DNA of 64,000 nucleotides from Pedobacter steynii. GTDB lineage: Bacteria; Bacteroidota; Bacteroidia; Sphingobacteriales; Sphingobacteriaceae. The notes under the pieces are model-generated. The model searched no databases. It was given only the letters and a program-made list of their open reading frames with translations, and had not been told where the DNA came from. Positions within the stretch are counted from its first letter, which is position 1. Each line of letters begins with the position of its first letter. The DNA lies in contig NZ_FNGY01000004.1 of NCBI RefSeq assembly GCF_900103665.1, positions 1 to 64,000 on the forward strand, read 5' to 3'. The position numbers and the translations under genes are program-made. Positions 1-8,535 of the stretch are shown here, one piece after another.

Positions 1-234
1 AGCAAGGACGCGGCAGCTGATGGCATAAATTGAAACTATATAAAAATACAAAGCTATATTTTTAATACTTGCTCCACAACTTTTGGCATTGATCCTATCA
101 AAATGTGCAGCGATTCGCCCTACTCATCGAACCCAACATAATCAATTACTGAACAAGCAGTTATCAGTTGAGCATCTTGTGGATGTTAAGCCCCAAAGCT
201 AATTTTGTTTCACTTTTAATGAATGATATGCTTT

Positions 235-792
235 TTATAAGTATTTATTGAGTTGCTCTTTTAATTTTTCTTTTGATGATGGTCTTAAAGCGTCTTTGAC
301 AACGATTTGCCCTTCCTTATCTAAAATTGAATAAATAGGAATGCCTTTGAAGCCTCTATTTCCTTTATCATCAACAACAAATAGCAAATCATCTATGAAT
401 TTCACATAATCACTAGATTCAGTTTTTTTCACTGGATTATGGTAGGAGACAAAATATCCATTTAATGAATTTTCTTTAATTACATCGTATGCCTTTTCAA
501 TACCGCTTTTTTCATCAATTGTTATATATATATAAACTATATCTTTTTCTTGAAAAAAATCATCAAGTTCCTTAGTGTATTTAAATTCCTCAATACAAGG
601 CTTGCACCAGGAAGCCATGACATCAATATAAATTATCTTTCCTTTAAACTGCTTAATTAAATCTTTTAAGGACTCTGGGTAATTTAATCTGATTATCTTG
701 CTAGAAGATATAGTTGATGCATTATTTTGAGCTTTTAATAATGTAAAATTTAACATTATTAAACTAAACAGGACTGCTAATCGCTTTGTCAT
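235..792 (-). CDS. Secreted thioredoxin-like (TlpA/AhpC-TSA) protein
   Basis: Predicted thiol-disulfide oxidoreductase acting outside the cytoplasm. Residues 1-21 form a Sec signal peptide (KR, a hydrophobic stretch, then LLKAQ). A thioredoxin-fold segment follows with the active site W-C-K-P-C (Cys63 and Cys66) after the strand IIYIDVMAS, the usual arrangement in TlpA/ResA-like proteins. The length of 185 residues fits a single-domain member. The gene stands alone, with no cytochrome biogenesis or SusCD genes beside it, so the partner cannot be named. The start follows the signal peptide. The fold is clear; the physiological substrate is unknown. Confidence 0.85.
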   Translation of the reverse strand: MTKRLAVLFSLIMLNFTLLKAQNNASTISSSKIIRLNYPESLKDLIKQFKGKIIYIDVMASWCKPCIEEFKYTKELDDFFQEKDIVYIYITIDEKSGIEKAYDVIKENSLNGYFVSYHNPVKKTESSDYVKFIDDLLFVVDDKGNRGFKGIPIYSILDKEGQIVVKDALRPSSKEKLKEQLNKYL

Positions 793-978
793 AATTTAAA
801 TCTTTCAAAAATATATTTAGCTGATTTTTGGTATTTTAAATTAAATAAAAAAAAGTTAAGCAACTTGACATGACAGTTGTTAAAAGTTGTTAAAAATATT
901 TGGTTTTCTTGTTCTTGGGATAGCTGAGTAAGTACTGTTAATTTCAAGAACGCTTCAAAATTCGTACAACTACAGAAT

Positions 979-1695
979 TTATTTAGTGATAACAGCTATA
1001 TAGTTGTCAATATCCCTTTGAAAGGTTTTCCAGTCTGAATAAATGGTGTAAATTAGTTTCCCACCATCTGCTACAGTTTTATATCCATTATTTCTATACC
1101 ATTGAATTTTTTCGGCCATGGCATCTAAATACCTGTCAGAATTTGTTTGGCCAAAATGTTCCCAGTAATATGTTTTTTGACTGAGCTTGTTCGAAATTTT
1201 AAAATCAGGGTACTTCTGCTCGCCAAATTCTACAAGTCTGGGCTCATATTCAACGGTTAGGTAGTTACATTTTAAAAGTCTATTGTAGATTTCAAGCTCC
1301 TGCTCTGATCTAAACTTTAGACCATCTTCGGAAATGACTTTCTGACTACCTTTTTGGTAATTTAGCTTGCTGCCGATGGTTTCAACTCCTCTTCCTTGTG
1401 TTACATCTCTATTTGTCTCTTTAAAAAAATACCATTGGTAAAAATTTTTATTCGAAGTATCGACCCGATAATTTGGGATGATTTGCTTTAATATGTTGTC
1501 GTTATGCTGTTTTTTCAAGAAATGGTTAAACATCCCCGGGGTAGGGAATGATTTCATTAACACCGGATTTTTAGATATATGGTCATATAATTCATTAGAT
1601 CTGATTTCAACAGCCGTAGCCCTGTTAGCCATGAGCTTGTCTAACGACTCTTTAATGAGCTTTAAGCTCTTTAAATAAGGAGGTATATTTTCCAT
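979..1695 (-). CDS. Small PD-(D/E)XK nuclease-like protein
   Basis: 238 residues without signal peptide or membrane segment. The C-terminal half carries a pattern typical of restriction-endonuclease-like folds. An acidic helix (RSEQELEIYNRLL, about 129-141) is followed by YEPRL, then YPDF (Asp164), then YYWEHFG (Glu179), then an amphipathic helix. Elsewhere this pattern is often an accessory nuclease domain in helicases or restriction systems. Here it is free-standing, and no helicase or methyltransferase lies nearby. The N-terminal 120 residues are not recognised. The nuclease assignment is inferred from motif spacing only. The Lys of the classical E-x-K is not obvious, so activity is uncertain. 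Confidence 0.55.
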   Translation of the reverse strand: MENIPPYLKSLKLIKESLDKLMANRATAVEIRSNELYDHISKNPVLMKSFPTPGMFNHFLKKQHNDNILKQIIPNYRVDTSNKNFYQWYFFKETNRDVTQGRGVETIGSKLNYQKGSQKVISEDGLKFRSEQELEIYNRLLKCNYLTVEYEPRLVEFGEQKYPDFKISNKLSQKTYYWEHFGQTNSDRYLDAMAEKIQWYRNNGYKTVADGGKLIYTIYSDWKTFQRDIDNYIAVITK

Positions 1696-1803
1696 AGCAA
1701 GTCTAATTTACAAAATACAACAATTAGATTTTTCTTCCTATCCGTTTTCTTTTAGGCCCGGTTGGCAATGGCTTCCCCCAATTGCTGTGGCAATGGGGTG
1801 TTT

Positions 1804-2436
1804 TTAATATAATTCTTTATCAGAAAATTTCTGATCCTGTATTTTCGGTAAGGGTCTGATTAAAACGGTTTTTTTTCTTATACTCAATGCCTTTTTCGAA
1901 CCTAATTTATCATCAGTTTCGGTTCTGAGTCCCGAAATTAAGTTGAAATTAGTTTCTGTAAATATTGTATTTTCGTCAATATACCCTCTCGTTGCATTAG
2001 TAGTTAACTTTTTCACGTTAATTAATTCAAAATTGCCCTTGCGATATTTGAAATCGTAAGTAATATTCCCGCCTTTAATTTCACTCCACATTGATAATAT
2101 CCCTTTTTCAATAAAAAAATTTGGTATCTGGTATCCATTAGGTTCCCCTTGCTTTTCAATAGGATATTGTGGTTCAATTATTTTGGTCGAAGATACCGCT
2201 AAAGTTAATTTTTTCCCATTTGGCTGAGATAGGAAAACTTGTAATCTAAATGGCCTTGTTTCATCTGTTGTATCCATTTTTACCGTTAGTTTGTCCGTTT
2301 TGCCATCATTATTTAGGTCGCCCTGTTCTTCTCTTACCTGATAGGTATAATTGCCTTTATTCTGAATATTTTGAGCGAATAAATTCATTTGGGCTGAAAT
2401 CAAAATGAATACAAAGTATAGATAAATATTTTTCAT
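1804..2436 (-). CDS. Secreted hypothetical protein with a DxNxDG-type motif
   Basis: About 210 residues from the preferred start MKNIYLYFVF, which begins a clear signal peptide ending near LFAQ. An in-frame ATG eight codons upstream would put extra polar residues before it and is less likely. The mature protein begins with GDLNNDGKTDKLTV (D-x-N-x-D-G-x-x-D), a calcium-binding-like loop seen in VCBS/FG-GAP-like secreted proteins. It then continues as predicted beta strands. No catalytic motif was recognised. It is probably periplasmic or surface-exposed; the function is unknown. The neighbours are unrelated single genes. Confidence 0.6.
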   Translation of the reverse strand: MKNIYLYFVFILISAQMNLFAQNIQNKGNYTYQVREEQGDLNNDGKTDKLTVKMDTTDETRPFRLQVFLSQPNGKKLTLAVSSTKIIEPQYPIEKQGEPNGYQIPNFFIEKGILSMWSEIKGGNITYDFKYRKGNFELINVKKLTTNATRGYIDENTIFTETNFNLISGLRTETDDKLGSKKALSIRKKTVLIRPLPKIQDQKFSDKELY

Positions 2437-2590
2437 AATTTTAAGTTCATTTATTTTCATTTTTTCTTGAAACTGACTGCTAATTCATGAATATACACAA
2501 CTTATTTAAGTTATGTAATTATAACCCTCCGAATTTCGTGCCGATATGTTGATAAGAAGGAAAATGCGTTAAAAATCGTATTCCTTAAGC

Positions 2591-3241
2591 TTAGCGCGAT
2601 AACAGGACTTCACTTATAAGTTCATTCAGTTTGTTTAGTTTAACAAACCTGGTTATGAAATTATCCCTGATATCGGCAAGGTTGATCATAAGGTAAGACA
2701 CTGCAGTAATCAAAAACAACAGTACTGCAAAGAGAATACTCAGATCTTCGGTTGTATTGAACTGCCCCATCAATTTGTCCAGGTAGACATTCCATAAGGG
2801 TATGAATAATGCCCCAAGGCAGGAAATGAAAATAATAGACCCAGTTCTTTCTTTATCTGCTTTCTCTTTGATCAGCTCTTGTATTTTTTGTATCTTATTT
2901 TCATCCCAGCCCTTACGCTCAAAGTAACCGTTTAGATTTTGAACCGCATCCTGATGGAAACCTTCCGTAGACCAGGAGAACTTTGAGATGGAATGCCGTT
3001 GGTAAAGCTCCTTTACTTTAAGGGCATTGAACCGTCTACCCAAAAACAGGGCTACTCCAAAGCAAGGCAAACAAAGCACCAACAGATAAATCTTTAGCTT
3101 GATAAAATATACAACAAAGAGTGCAGCGACGGCAAGAAAAAGCAAAACCGGAATCAATTTTTTCCACCAGATCAGTTTCCTTGTTACCAGGTTGTAGAAA
3201 GTCAAGTTCGTGCTATAATAATCGATAAGTTCTTCAACCAT
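2591..3241 (-). CDS. Hypothetical membrane protein (about four helices)
   Basis: About 216 residues if started at MVEELIDYYS. An ORF extension of 22 codons upstream exists, but it runs towards a good Bacteroidetes -7 element (3275-3282), so the shorter start is preferred. Hydrophobic segments lie at about residues 30-48 and 50-68 (LIPVLLFLAVAALFVVYF, then LLVLCLPCFGVALFLG) and again at about 135-153 and 170-190. A charged cytoplasmic or periplasmic loop of about 65 residues separates the two hairpins. No motif was recognised and no functional partner is adjacent. Confidence 0.55.
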   Translation of the reverse strand: MVEELIDYYSTNLTFYNLVTRKLIWWKKLIPVLLFLAVAALFVVYFIKLKIYLLVLCLPCFGVALFLGRRFNALKVKELYQRHSISKFSWSTEGFHQDAVQNLNGYFERKGWDENKIQKIQELIKEKADKERTGSIIFISCLGALFIPLWNVYLDKLMGQFNTTEDLSILFAVLLFLITAVSYLMINLADIRDNFITRFVKLNKLNELISEVLLSR

Positions 3242-3274
3242 AAATCTATATCTTAGATAAAAACAAAAGAGCGT

Positions 3275-3282
3275 CAAACATA
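3275..3282 (-). promoter_or_regulatory. Candidate Bacteroidetes -7 promoter element
   Basis: On the minus strand this reads TATGTTTG, an exact match to TAnnTTTG. A TTTG lies about 22 bp further upstream (3305-3308) as a possible -33 element. It sits 34 bp before the preferred start at 3241. Short motifs of this kind occur by chance, so this is only suggestive. Confidence 0.4.
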
Positions 3283-3554
3283 TACCAAAAAATTTCATTC
3301 GCTCCAAAAAGTATCTGCCTTTTCGGGACGAATGAAATTTAGTTTTCAGGGATGATTTCCCTATAAATTCAGTTTAATTTGGAAAAGCGTAAAAAGCCAA
3401 TCCTGAATTGATCCAATATGGATCTGACATTGGACCAGTTGTGAACAAGTGGTCTCTGCCTATGGAATTTACCCAGCAATAGATGGGAACTGTACCTGGA
3501 ACCTGCTTATTGAATGCATAAAATGATAAATAATCACAAAGAACGGGCTAATGA

Positions 3555-5003
3555 TCAGCGCATGTCAGCAAAAGTAAACTGCAAAAAAGGAGCTTTGTCT
3601 ATCGCGCTGTCCTTTCGCTGCGAACCATAAGCAATTGCTTTTGCGGTAACCTGTTGATTCGTAGTCTTCATTTCCAGGTAGTAAATCCCTTCCGGACTTA
3701 TTAAACCATAGACATCTGTCCGCTTCAATGGGACTATCGCGTAATGCCTGCCATCCGCAAAGGTTAAATCGCCGATGTTTTCCTTAAATTTCAGTTGAGC
3801 ACTTCCATTAACTTCTTTTCCATTCAGGTTACTATTGGTGATGACCTCGGTCTCAAAGTCTTTTACGCTATTTGTTTCCTGACGATCCATAAAAAGCTGA
3901 GCGAATAAATGTGCGGTTTCTTCTATTGAGCTAGACCAGGAAGCATTCACCATCAATGAAACAGAAGTTTCCTGATCAGGAAACATACAAACAACCGTCC
4001 TTGCACCTTCCATCCCACCCGCATGTTCTATCACGTTTCTTCCAAAAATATCCTTACTGATTCTCCAGCCAATGCCAATTTGCAGCATTTCTCCGGACAA
4101 TAAATGTTGTGGTTTAAACATCTGCTGAACGGTTTCCTTTTTCAAAAAACCATTGGTATAGGCAAATGTCAACTTTACAAGGTCTGATGGCGTACTTATT
4201 AATCCTCCCCCAGCCCATTTATAGCTTACATCTTCAGGACTAGTTTCTTCGACCGGCTGATTGTTTTTAAAATCATAAAGTCTGGCCAGATTACCATAGT
4301 GCTGATGTTTTCTTAGATCAGGTCCCGTATTTTTCATGTCTAATGGCTGCAACAATTCTTTGCTCAGGTAGTCTAAAAAAGTCATGCCTGAGACCTTTTC
4401 CATTAACGCCGATAACAATGTAAATCCATGAGTAGAATAGCTATATTTTGTCCCTGGAGGAGTTAAGAGTTTCTGATGCGAAAACACCTTCAAAGCCTCT
4501 TCAGTTGAATTGTAGAAGCGGTTCTCAATTTTATCATCATCTGCATAATGCGGCAAACCAGACAAATGGCCTGTCAGCTGGAGCGGAGTAATCTGCTGAT
4601 ATTCCTGCGGCAGTCCGGGCAAGTATTTGTTGACACCGGCATTCAAATCCAATTTACCTTCCTGCAGCAATTTGCCGAATGCAGTGACGGTGATCACTTT
4701 GGCACAAGAAGCAGTTCTGAATTGTGTCTCCCTATTCACCGGGATTTTATTTGCCAGGTCTGCATAGCCGAATCCTTCGGCATAAACAATTTTACCTTTT
4801 TGACTTACCGCAATGGAAAGACCCGGTATTTTAGAAATTTCCAGCAGTTTAGCAGCCATAATCCTGGCCCTTTCTACTGGCTTTCTAACATCTTTCGAGA
4901 CAAAAGGCTCCAGCTGTAATAAAACATAACGACTGGAAGTAGTAATTCCAAAGGCGACAGTAAAGAGGCAGAGCACAGCTGAGGTCAGGATTAGTCTTTT
5001 CAT
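3555..5003 (-). CDS. Serine hydrolase, beta-lactamase/LACTB-like family
   Basis: 482-residue secreted or membrane-anchored serine hydrolase of the class C beta-lactamase/esterase superfamily. An N-terminal hydrophobic signal (residues 1-20) precedes the catalytic domain. The nucleophile motif S-x-x-K is SCAK (Ser99-Lys102). The second motif is YST (Tyr189) in YSYSTHGFTLLSALME, close to the YST seen in LACTB-type proteases rather than the Y-x-N of AmpC. A late HAGG corresponds to the H-x-G motif. The last 100 or so residues form a small C-terminal domain. Likely a peptidase, esterase or D-Ala-D-Ala-type hydrolase acting in the periplasm; beta-lactam resistance is not implied. Monocistronic. 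Confidence 0.85.
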   Translation of the reverse strand: MKRLILTSAVLCLFTVAFGITTSSRYVLLQLEPFVSKDVRKPVERARIMAAKLLEISKIPGLSIAVSQKGKIVYAEGFGYADLANKIPVNRETQFRTASCAKVITVTAFGKLLQEGKLDLNAGVNKYLPGLPQEYQQITPLQLTGHLSGLPHYADDDKIENRFYNSTEEALKVFSHQKLLTPPGTKYSYSTHGFTLLSALMEKVSGMTFLDYLSKELLQPLDMKNTGPDLRKHQHYGNLARLYDFKNNQPVEETSPEDVSYKWAGGGLISTPSDLVKLTFAYTNGFLKKETVQQMFKPQHLLSGEMLQIGIGWRISKDIFGRNVIEHAGGMEGARTVVCMFPDQETSVSLMVNASWSSSIEETAHLFAQLFMDRQETNSVKDFETEVITNSNLNGKEVNGSAQLKFKENIGDLTFADGRHYAIVPLKRTDVYGLISPEGIYYLEMKTTNQQVTAKAIAYGSQRKDSAIDKAPFLQFTFADMR

Positions 5004-5221
5004 AATTTTTTTTATTTACACTAAAGTAAGCGAATCGCACATTGCGGAAAATTAAGTAGACGACCTGGACCTTAATGCGTACAGAAAGGTGGAATTTATA
5101 GACAAACAGGTAAAAAATGATGTTGGGCCGCACTTTTTTGGTATTGCTTTTGATTCTCAAACCAATAATAAAACCTCAGCCGTTGAGGGTTACTCAATTG
5201 AATTTAAATTAGAAATATCAC

Positions 5222-5569
5222 ATGAATTTGAATCACAAAGCAATACTGGAAAAAGCAAATGCCGCTGTCACAGCAGGTGACTACGAGGGTTTTCTATCTT
5301 TCTGTACCGAGGATACAGAATGGATATTTGTGGGCGACAGGATACTACGAGGGAAACAGGATGTTCGGGAATACATGGCAACGGCCTACCTGGAACCACC
5401 CAAATTCATGGTCGAAAACTTAATTGCCGAAGGCGAGTTTGTTACCGCGATTGGTAAAATCAGTATGAAGAATGAAGATGGGATCATGATAGAGTACTCC
5501 TATTGCGATGTCTGGCGATTTCGCGAGGGTAAGATGGCCGGATTAAAGGCTTTCGTTGTGGAGACTTAG
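5222..5569 (+). CDS. NTF2-like / SnoaL-like protein
   Basis: 115-residue cytosolic protein with the typical SnoaL-like alpha+beta pattern. It has an N-terminal helix (KANAAVTAGDYEGFLSFC), then WIFVGDRILRGKQDVREYM, then beta strands ending in CDVWRFREGKMAGLKAFV. Such proteins bind small hydrophobic ligands or act as isomerases, but no catalytic dyad can be assigned here. It is followed after about 25 bp by an AraC-type regulator on the same strand, so the two may be co-transcribed. Fold assignment is good; function is open. Confidence 0.75.
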   Translation: MNLNHKAILEKANAAVTAGDYEGFLSFCTEDTEWIFVGDRILRGKQDVREYMATAYLEPPKFMVENLIAEGEFVTAIGKISMKNEDGIMIEYSYCDVWRFREGKMAGLKAFVVET

Positions 5570-5594
5570 TCGGAAATTTATACTTTTACAAAGT

Positions 5595-6377
5595 ATGCGT
5601 ATTCAAATGTATGATATCATCCCAAGTCTGCAGCCCTACATTAAGCTGATATGTACTATGGATTGCGATGAAGGTACAGATACAAGTCATGTACGTGTGC
5701 TCCCCGACACTTGTGTTGAACTGTTTGTGAACTACACTAGTACACCAATCGCTATTATTGGTGACGAATTGCACAAGCGCAGCATCATTAGCTTTCGTAT
5801 GAGCCGCCCCATGGATATTCAGATGCGTAAAGGCGCTGGTTGTCTTGCCGTTTGTTTTTATCCTGGTATGGCGTATAAATTCTTCCACCTTCCGATGCAA
5901 ATGCTAACAGACACCAATGCAGCGCTGTCAGATGTATGGAATAACCTGGCGGAAGAAATAGAAGATAAAATGGCCTCCGCTCGTAATAATGATACCCGTG
6001 TATTTATGGTACAGCATTATTTGCTGCGACAATTGACCCGGGCGAAAAATGATTTGCAGGTGGCCTACTGCCTGCAGCAGGTGCAAAGCGCTGCCGGCTT
6101 AATATCAGTAAGCAAACTTACCAATGATACTGGCATTAGCCAGCGCCATCTTTCAAGAAAATTTCAACAATACATTGGCCTGTCACCCAAAGAGTACCTG
6201 CGTGTCTCCAGGTTCATACAATCATTGACTCACCTAAAAAAACACCCGGTTCTCTCACTTACGGAAATAGCCTGCAAAAGTGGCTATTATGACCAGGCGC
6301 ACTTTAATCGTGACTACAAAACTTATACTGGCGGTACTCCTTCGGAATTGGTACATGCACCACATATTCTGTATTAG
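5595..6377 (+). CDS. AraC-family transcriptional regulator
   Basis: 260 residues from MRIQMYDIIP. An in-frame ATG 13 codons upstream overlaps the previous gene and adds residues unlike the family. The N-terminal sensor part starts with a PSLQPYIKLI pattern (DUF6597-like) and includes the segment AVCFYPGMAYKFFHLP. The C-terminal DNA-binding domain has the two helix-turn-helix units of AraC proteins. These are ISVSKLTNDTGISQRHLSRKFQ and LTEIACKSGYYDQAHFNRDYK, followed by the family signature GGTPSELV. It probably regulates the flanking NTF2-like gene or the reductase-like gene downstream; no effector can be proposed. Confidence 0.88.
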   Translation: MRIQMYDIIPSLQPYIKLICTMDCDEGTDTSHVRVLPDTCVELFVNYTSTPIAIIGDELHKRSIISFRMSRPMDIQMRKGAGCLAVCFYPGMAYKFFHLPMQMLTDTNAALSDVWNNLAEEIEDKMASARNNDTRVFMVQHYLLRQLTRAKNDLQVAYCLQQVQSAAGLISVSKLTNDTGISQRHLSRKFQQYIGLSPKEYLRVSRFIQSLTHLKKHPVLSLTEIACKSGYYDQAHFNRDYKTYTGGTPSELVHAPHILY

Positions 6378-6442
6378 TGTCCGTTTTGTACAATTTGAAC
6401 TAAATTATTCTTTACAGTTTTGCAATACAAAAAATTAAGGAT

Positions 6443-6979
6443 ATGAGAAAACTAATATTAGGATTAGCCGTAACATTGGATGGATATATTGAAGGGCCTA
6501 ATGGCGAATATGATTGGTGCTTCACAGATCAGGACTATGGTCTGAACGAATTCTTTGCTGGTGTAGACACGATATTTATTGGCCGTAAAAGCTACGAGAT
6601 CGCACAACAATATGCGGAGAACAATAACGGAGAACCGGTTCCCGGTATGCCGGCAATGACCGAATACGTATTTTCCAGAACATTGAAAACAGTAAAAGAA
6701 GGCGCGGTCCTTATATCTGAGGATAGTATTGCCCAGGCCCGAAGGATAAAAGAACAGCCTGGCAAAGACATATGGCTATATGGTGGAGCTGAACTCAGCG
6801 ATGCTTTGATGAAAGAGGGCCTTGTAGATGAATTATGGTTATCAGTGCATCCGATACTCCTTGGCAGCGGCAAAGCGCTATTCAATAAGCAGAATAGCCG
6901 CACTAAACTCAGGCTCCTGCGGAGTAAAACTTATGAAACCGGTCTGGTATCCCTCTGTTATAGCATCAATAACGCCTAA
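6443..6979 (+). CDS. Dihydrofolate reductase family protein (RibD C-terminal domain)
   Basis: 178-residue cytosolic reductase-like protein of the RibD-C/YyaP family. It starts MRKLILGLAVTLDGYIEGPNGEYDW, followed by TIFIGRKSYEI, then a nucleotide-binding glycine pattern in DIWLYGGAEL and HPILLGSGKALF near the C-terminus. These match the NADPH-binding architecture of the family. No riboflavin genes are nearby, so it is probably not a riboflavin enzyme; many members are uncharacterised. It lies 65 bp after the AraC regulator on the same strand and converges with the MocR gene. Confidence 0.88.
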   Translation: MRKLILGLAVTLDGYIEGPNGEYDWCFTDQDYGLNEFFAGVDTIFIGRKSYEIAQQYAENNNGEPVPGMPAMTEYVFSRTLKTVKEGAVLISEDSIAQARRIKEQPGKDIWLYGGAELSDALMKEGLVDELWLSVHPILLGSGKALFNKQNSRTKLRLLRSKTYETGLVSLCYSINNA

Positions 6980-6985
6980 GCTCTG

Positions 6986-7014
6986 AAAGGACTTTATGGA
7001 GATAAAGGTTCTTT
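6986..7014. terminator. Possible bidirectional terminator
   Basis: AAAGGACTTTAT (6986-6997), a four-base loop and ATAAAGGTTCTTT (7002-7014) form a hairpin with one bulged G, flanked by A and T tracts. It lies between the convergent reductase-like and MocR genes and overlaps the MocR stop codon. Weak compared with the other terminators in the window. Confidence 0.4.
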
Positions 7015-8434
7015 AATCCGCCAGCATCATCTTCGCCAGATTTCCAAGTTGTTTTAGTTTAAACTTAATTTCAGCTGACCAGCTCAGGCCAATACAGAGT
7101 CTCATACAGTTTTCAAATTGATCCTGCAGGGTAAACATTCGTCCCGGTGCGATGCTGATTTGTTGCTTAATCGCCAGGTCATATAATTTCCTGGTATCCA
7201 TGCGCTTGCTAAATTCAACCCAGATCGAAAGCCCGCCCTGAGGTCTGCTTATTTTAGTTCCTTCCGGAAAATACTCCGCTATGGCATGAATATAATGCTG
7301 ATAATTGTCTTGTAACGTCCGGCGAAGCTGACGGAGATGATTTTCATACTTCCCTGTTTTCAGAAAATTAGCCACGGATTCCTGGATAATAGAAGCCGAG
7401 GATATGGAATGAATCAGTTTTAACTTTAACAGCTTTTCTTTGTGTTTTCCCGGAGCAACCCAGCCAACACGATAGCCTGGAACCAGGGTTTTGGAGACTG
7501 AACTACAGTACAAAACATTTCCCTCTCTATCAAATGATTTGCAACATTTTGGACGTTGGGTGCCAAAATACAGGTCGCCATATACATCATCTTCAATTAA
7601 TGGAATGTCATGTGCAGATAAAAGGGCAACGATTTCTTTTTTATGTTCATCAGGCATACAGCTTCCCAGGGGGGTATTGAAATTGGGAACCAACAGGCAA
7701 ATGTTAATTTTAGGAAGCGCCTGCTTTAAAGCATCTAATGCTAAGCCCGTGATTGGGTGCGTTGGAAGCTCGAGCACTTTAAATCCGAGGCTTACCACCA
7801 GCTGCAGGGTCCCGGGATAACAAGGGCTTTCCATAGCAACCGTGTCTCCTGGCTTCCCTAATGCCATCAAACAAAGGGACACGGCATTAATGGCGCCGTT
7901 AGTGGTGATCACATCATTTTCCTGTAAATCCCCTCCCCATACTAAAGAGCGGACTGCAATCATTCTCCTCAATTTCAAATTGCCTTGTAAAGGTTCATAC
8001 GCTGTGCCGGCATCTTTAAGCTCCCTTGTCGCATGCACAATCTCTTTTTTTAACTTGGCCAGGGGTAACAGCTCTCCGGAAGGGGCACTAATAGAAAAAA
8101 GTGTGAGCCCTTCATTTCCCATATCGGCATAGACTTTACTCACCAGTTCGTCTGGTTCTTTGTCGTTAGCTACCGATGAAGGCCGGCTGACTTCAGGAAG
8201 TGGAAGTTTTAAGTAAGACGACTGGCTCACAAAATAACCGGACTGCGGCTTTGAATCGATCAATGATTGGGCTTCCAGCTCCAGAAACACGCGCTTAGCA
8301 GTATTCATGCTAATGCCATGGTCCTTGCACAATACCCTTACAGAAGGCAATTTATCACCGGATTTCAAAACTCCCGTTCTGATCTGACTGGCAATTGCGT
8401 TGGCGATGTCATTATAAAGAAAATCTCTACTCAT
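7013..8434 (-). CDS. MocR-type (GntR/aminotransferase) transcriptional regulator
   Basis: About 473 residues from MSRDFLYNDI; eleven extra in-frame codons upstream look non-coding. The N-terminal GntR winged helix-turn-helix (about 1-75) contains LPSVRVLCKDHGISMNTAKRV. The remainder is a fold-type I aminotransferase domain, with the PLP lysine in SSVSKTLVPGYRVGW, an NxP-type motif in VPNFNTPLG and an EDDVYGDL segment. MocR proteins sense PLP or amino compounds and usually regulate a divergent gene. Here that gene is the EamA exporter starting 101 bp away, which is the likely target. A short inverted repeat (ACACA/TGTGT, 8464-8483) in the shared promoter region could be its operator. Confidence 0.9.
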   Translation of the reverse strand: MSRDFLYNDIANAIASQIRTGVLKSGDKLPSVRVLCKDHGISMNTAKRVFLELEAQSLIDSKPQSGYFVSQSSYLKLPLPEVSRPSSVANDKEPDELVSKVYADMGNEGLTLFSISAPSGELLPLAKLKKEIVHATRELKDAGTAYEPLQGNLKLRRMIAVRSLVWGGDLQENDVITTNGAINAVSLCLMALGKPGDTVAMESPCYPGTLQLVVSLGFKVLELPTHPITGLALDALKQALPKINICLLVPNFNTPLGSCMPDEHKKEIVALLSAHDIPLIEDDVYGDLYFGTQRPKCCKSFDREGNVLYCSSVSKTLVPGYRVGWVAPGKHKEKLLKLKLIHSISSASIIQESVANFLKTGKYENHLRQLRRTLQDNYQHYIHAIAEYFPEGTKISRPQGGLSIWVEFSKRMDTRKLYDLAIKQQISIAPGRMFTLQDQFENCMRLCIGLSWSAEIKFKLKQLGNLAKMMLAD

Positions 8435-8535
8435 GCTACAAAGATAACTGTGTCCATTAAAATACACAAAACTGAGACTGTGTTTACTGCTATTCCCCGG
8501 CTAATTTCGCCTAAATAATAATTAAGCTTAAGATC

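Noticed and set aside
1776..1798. Hairpin CCCC-A-ATTGC / GCAATGGGG between two minus-strand genes
   Set aside because: Followed by T on the plus strand only, where no gene ends. It may be chance or an old repeat, so it was not called a terminator.
3555..5003. Beta-lactamase resistance gene
   Set aside because: SxxK and HxG are present, but the YST motif and C-terminal extension fit LACTB/esterase-like hydrolases better than AmpC.
5556..5594. Upstream start for the AraC regulator
   Set aside because: It overlaps the preceding gene and adds residues not matching the family. The ATG at 5595 gives a standard length.
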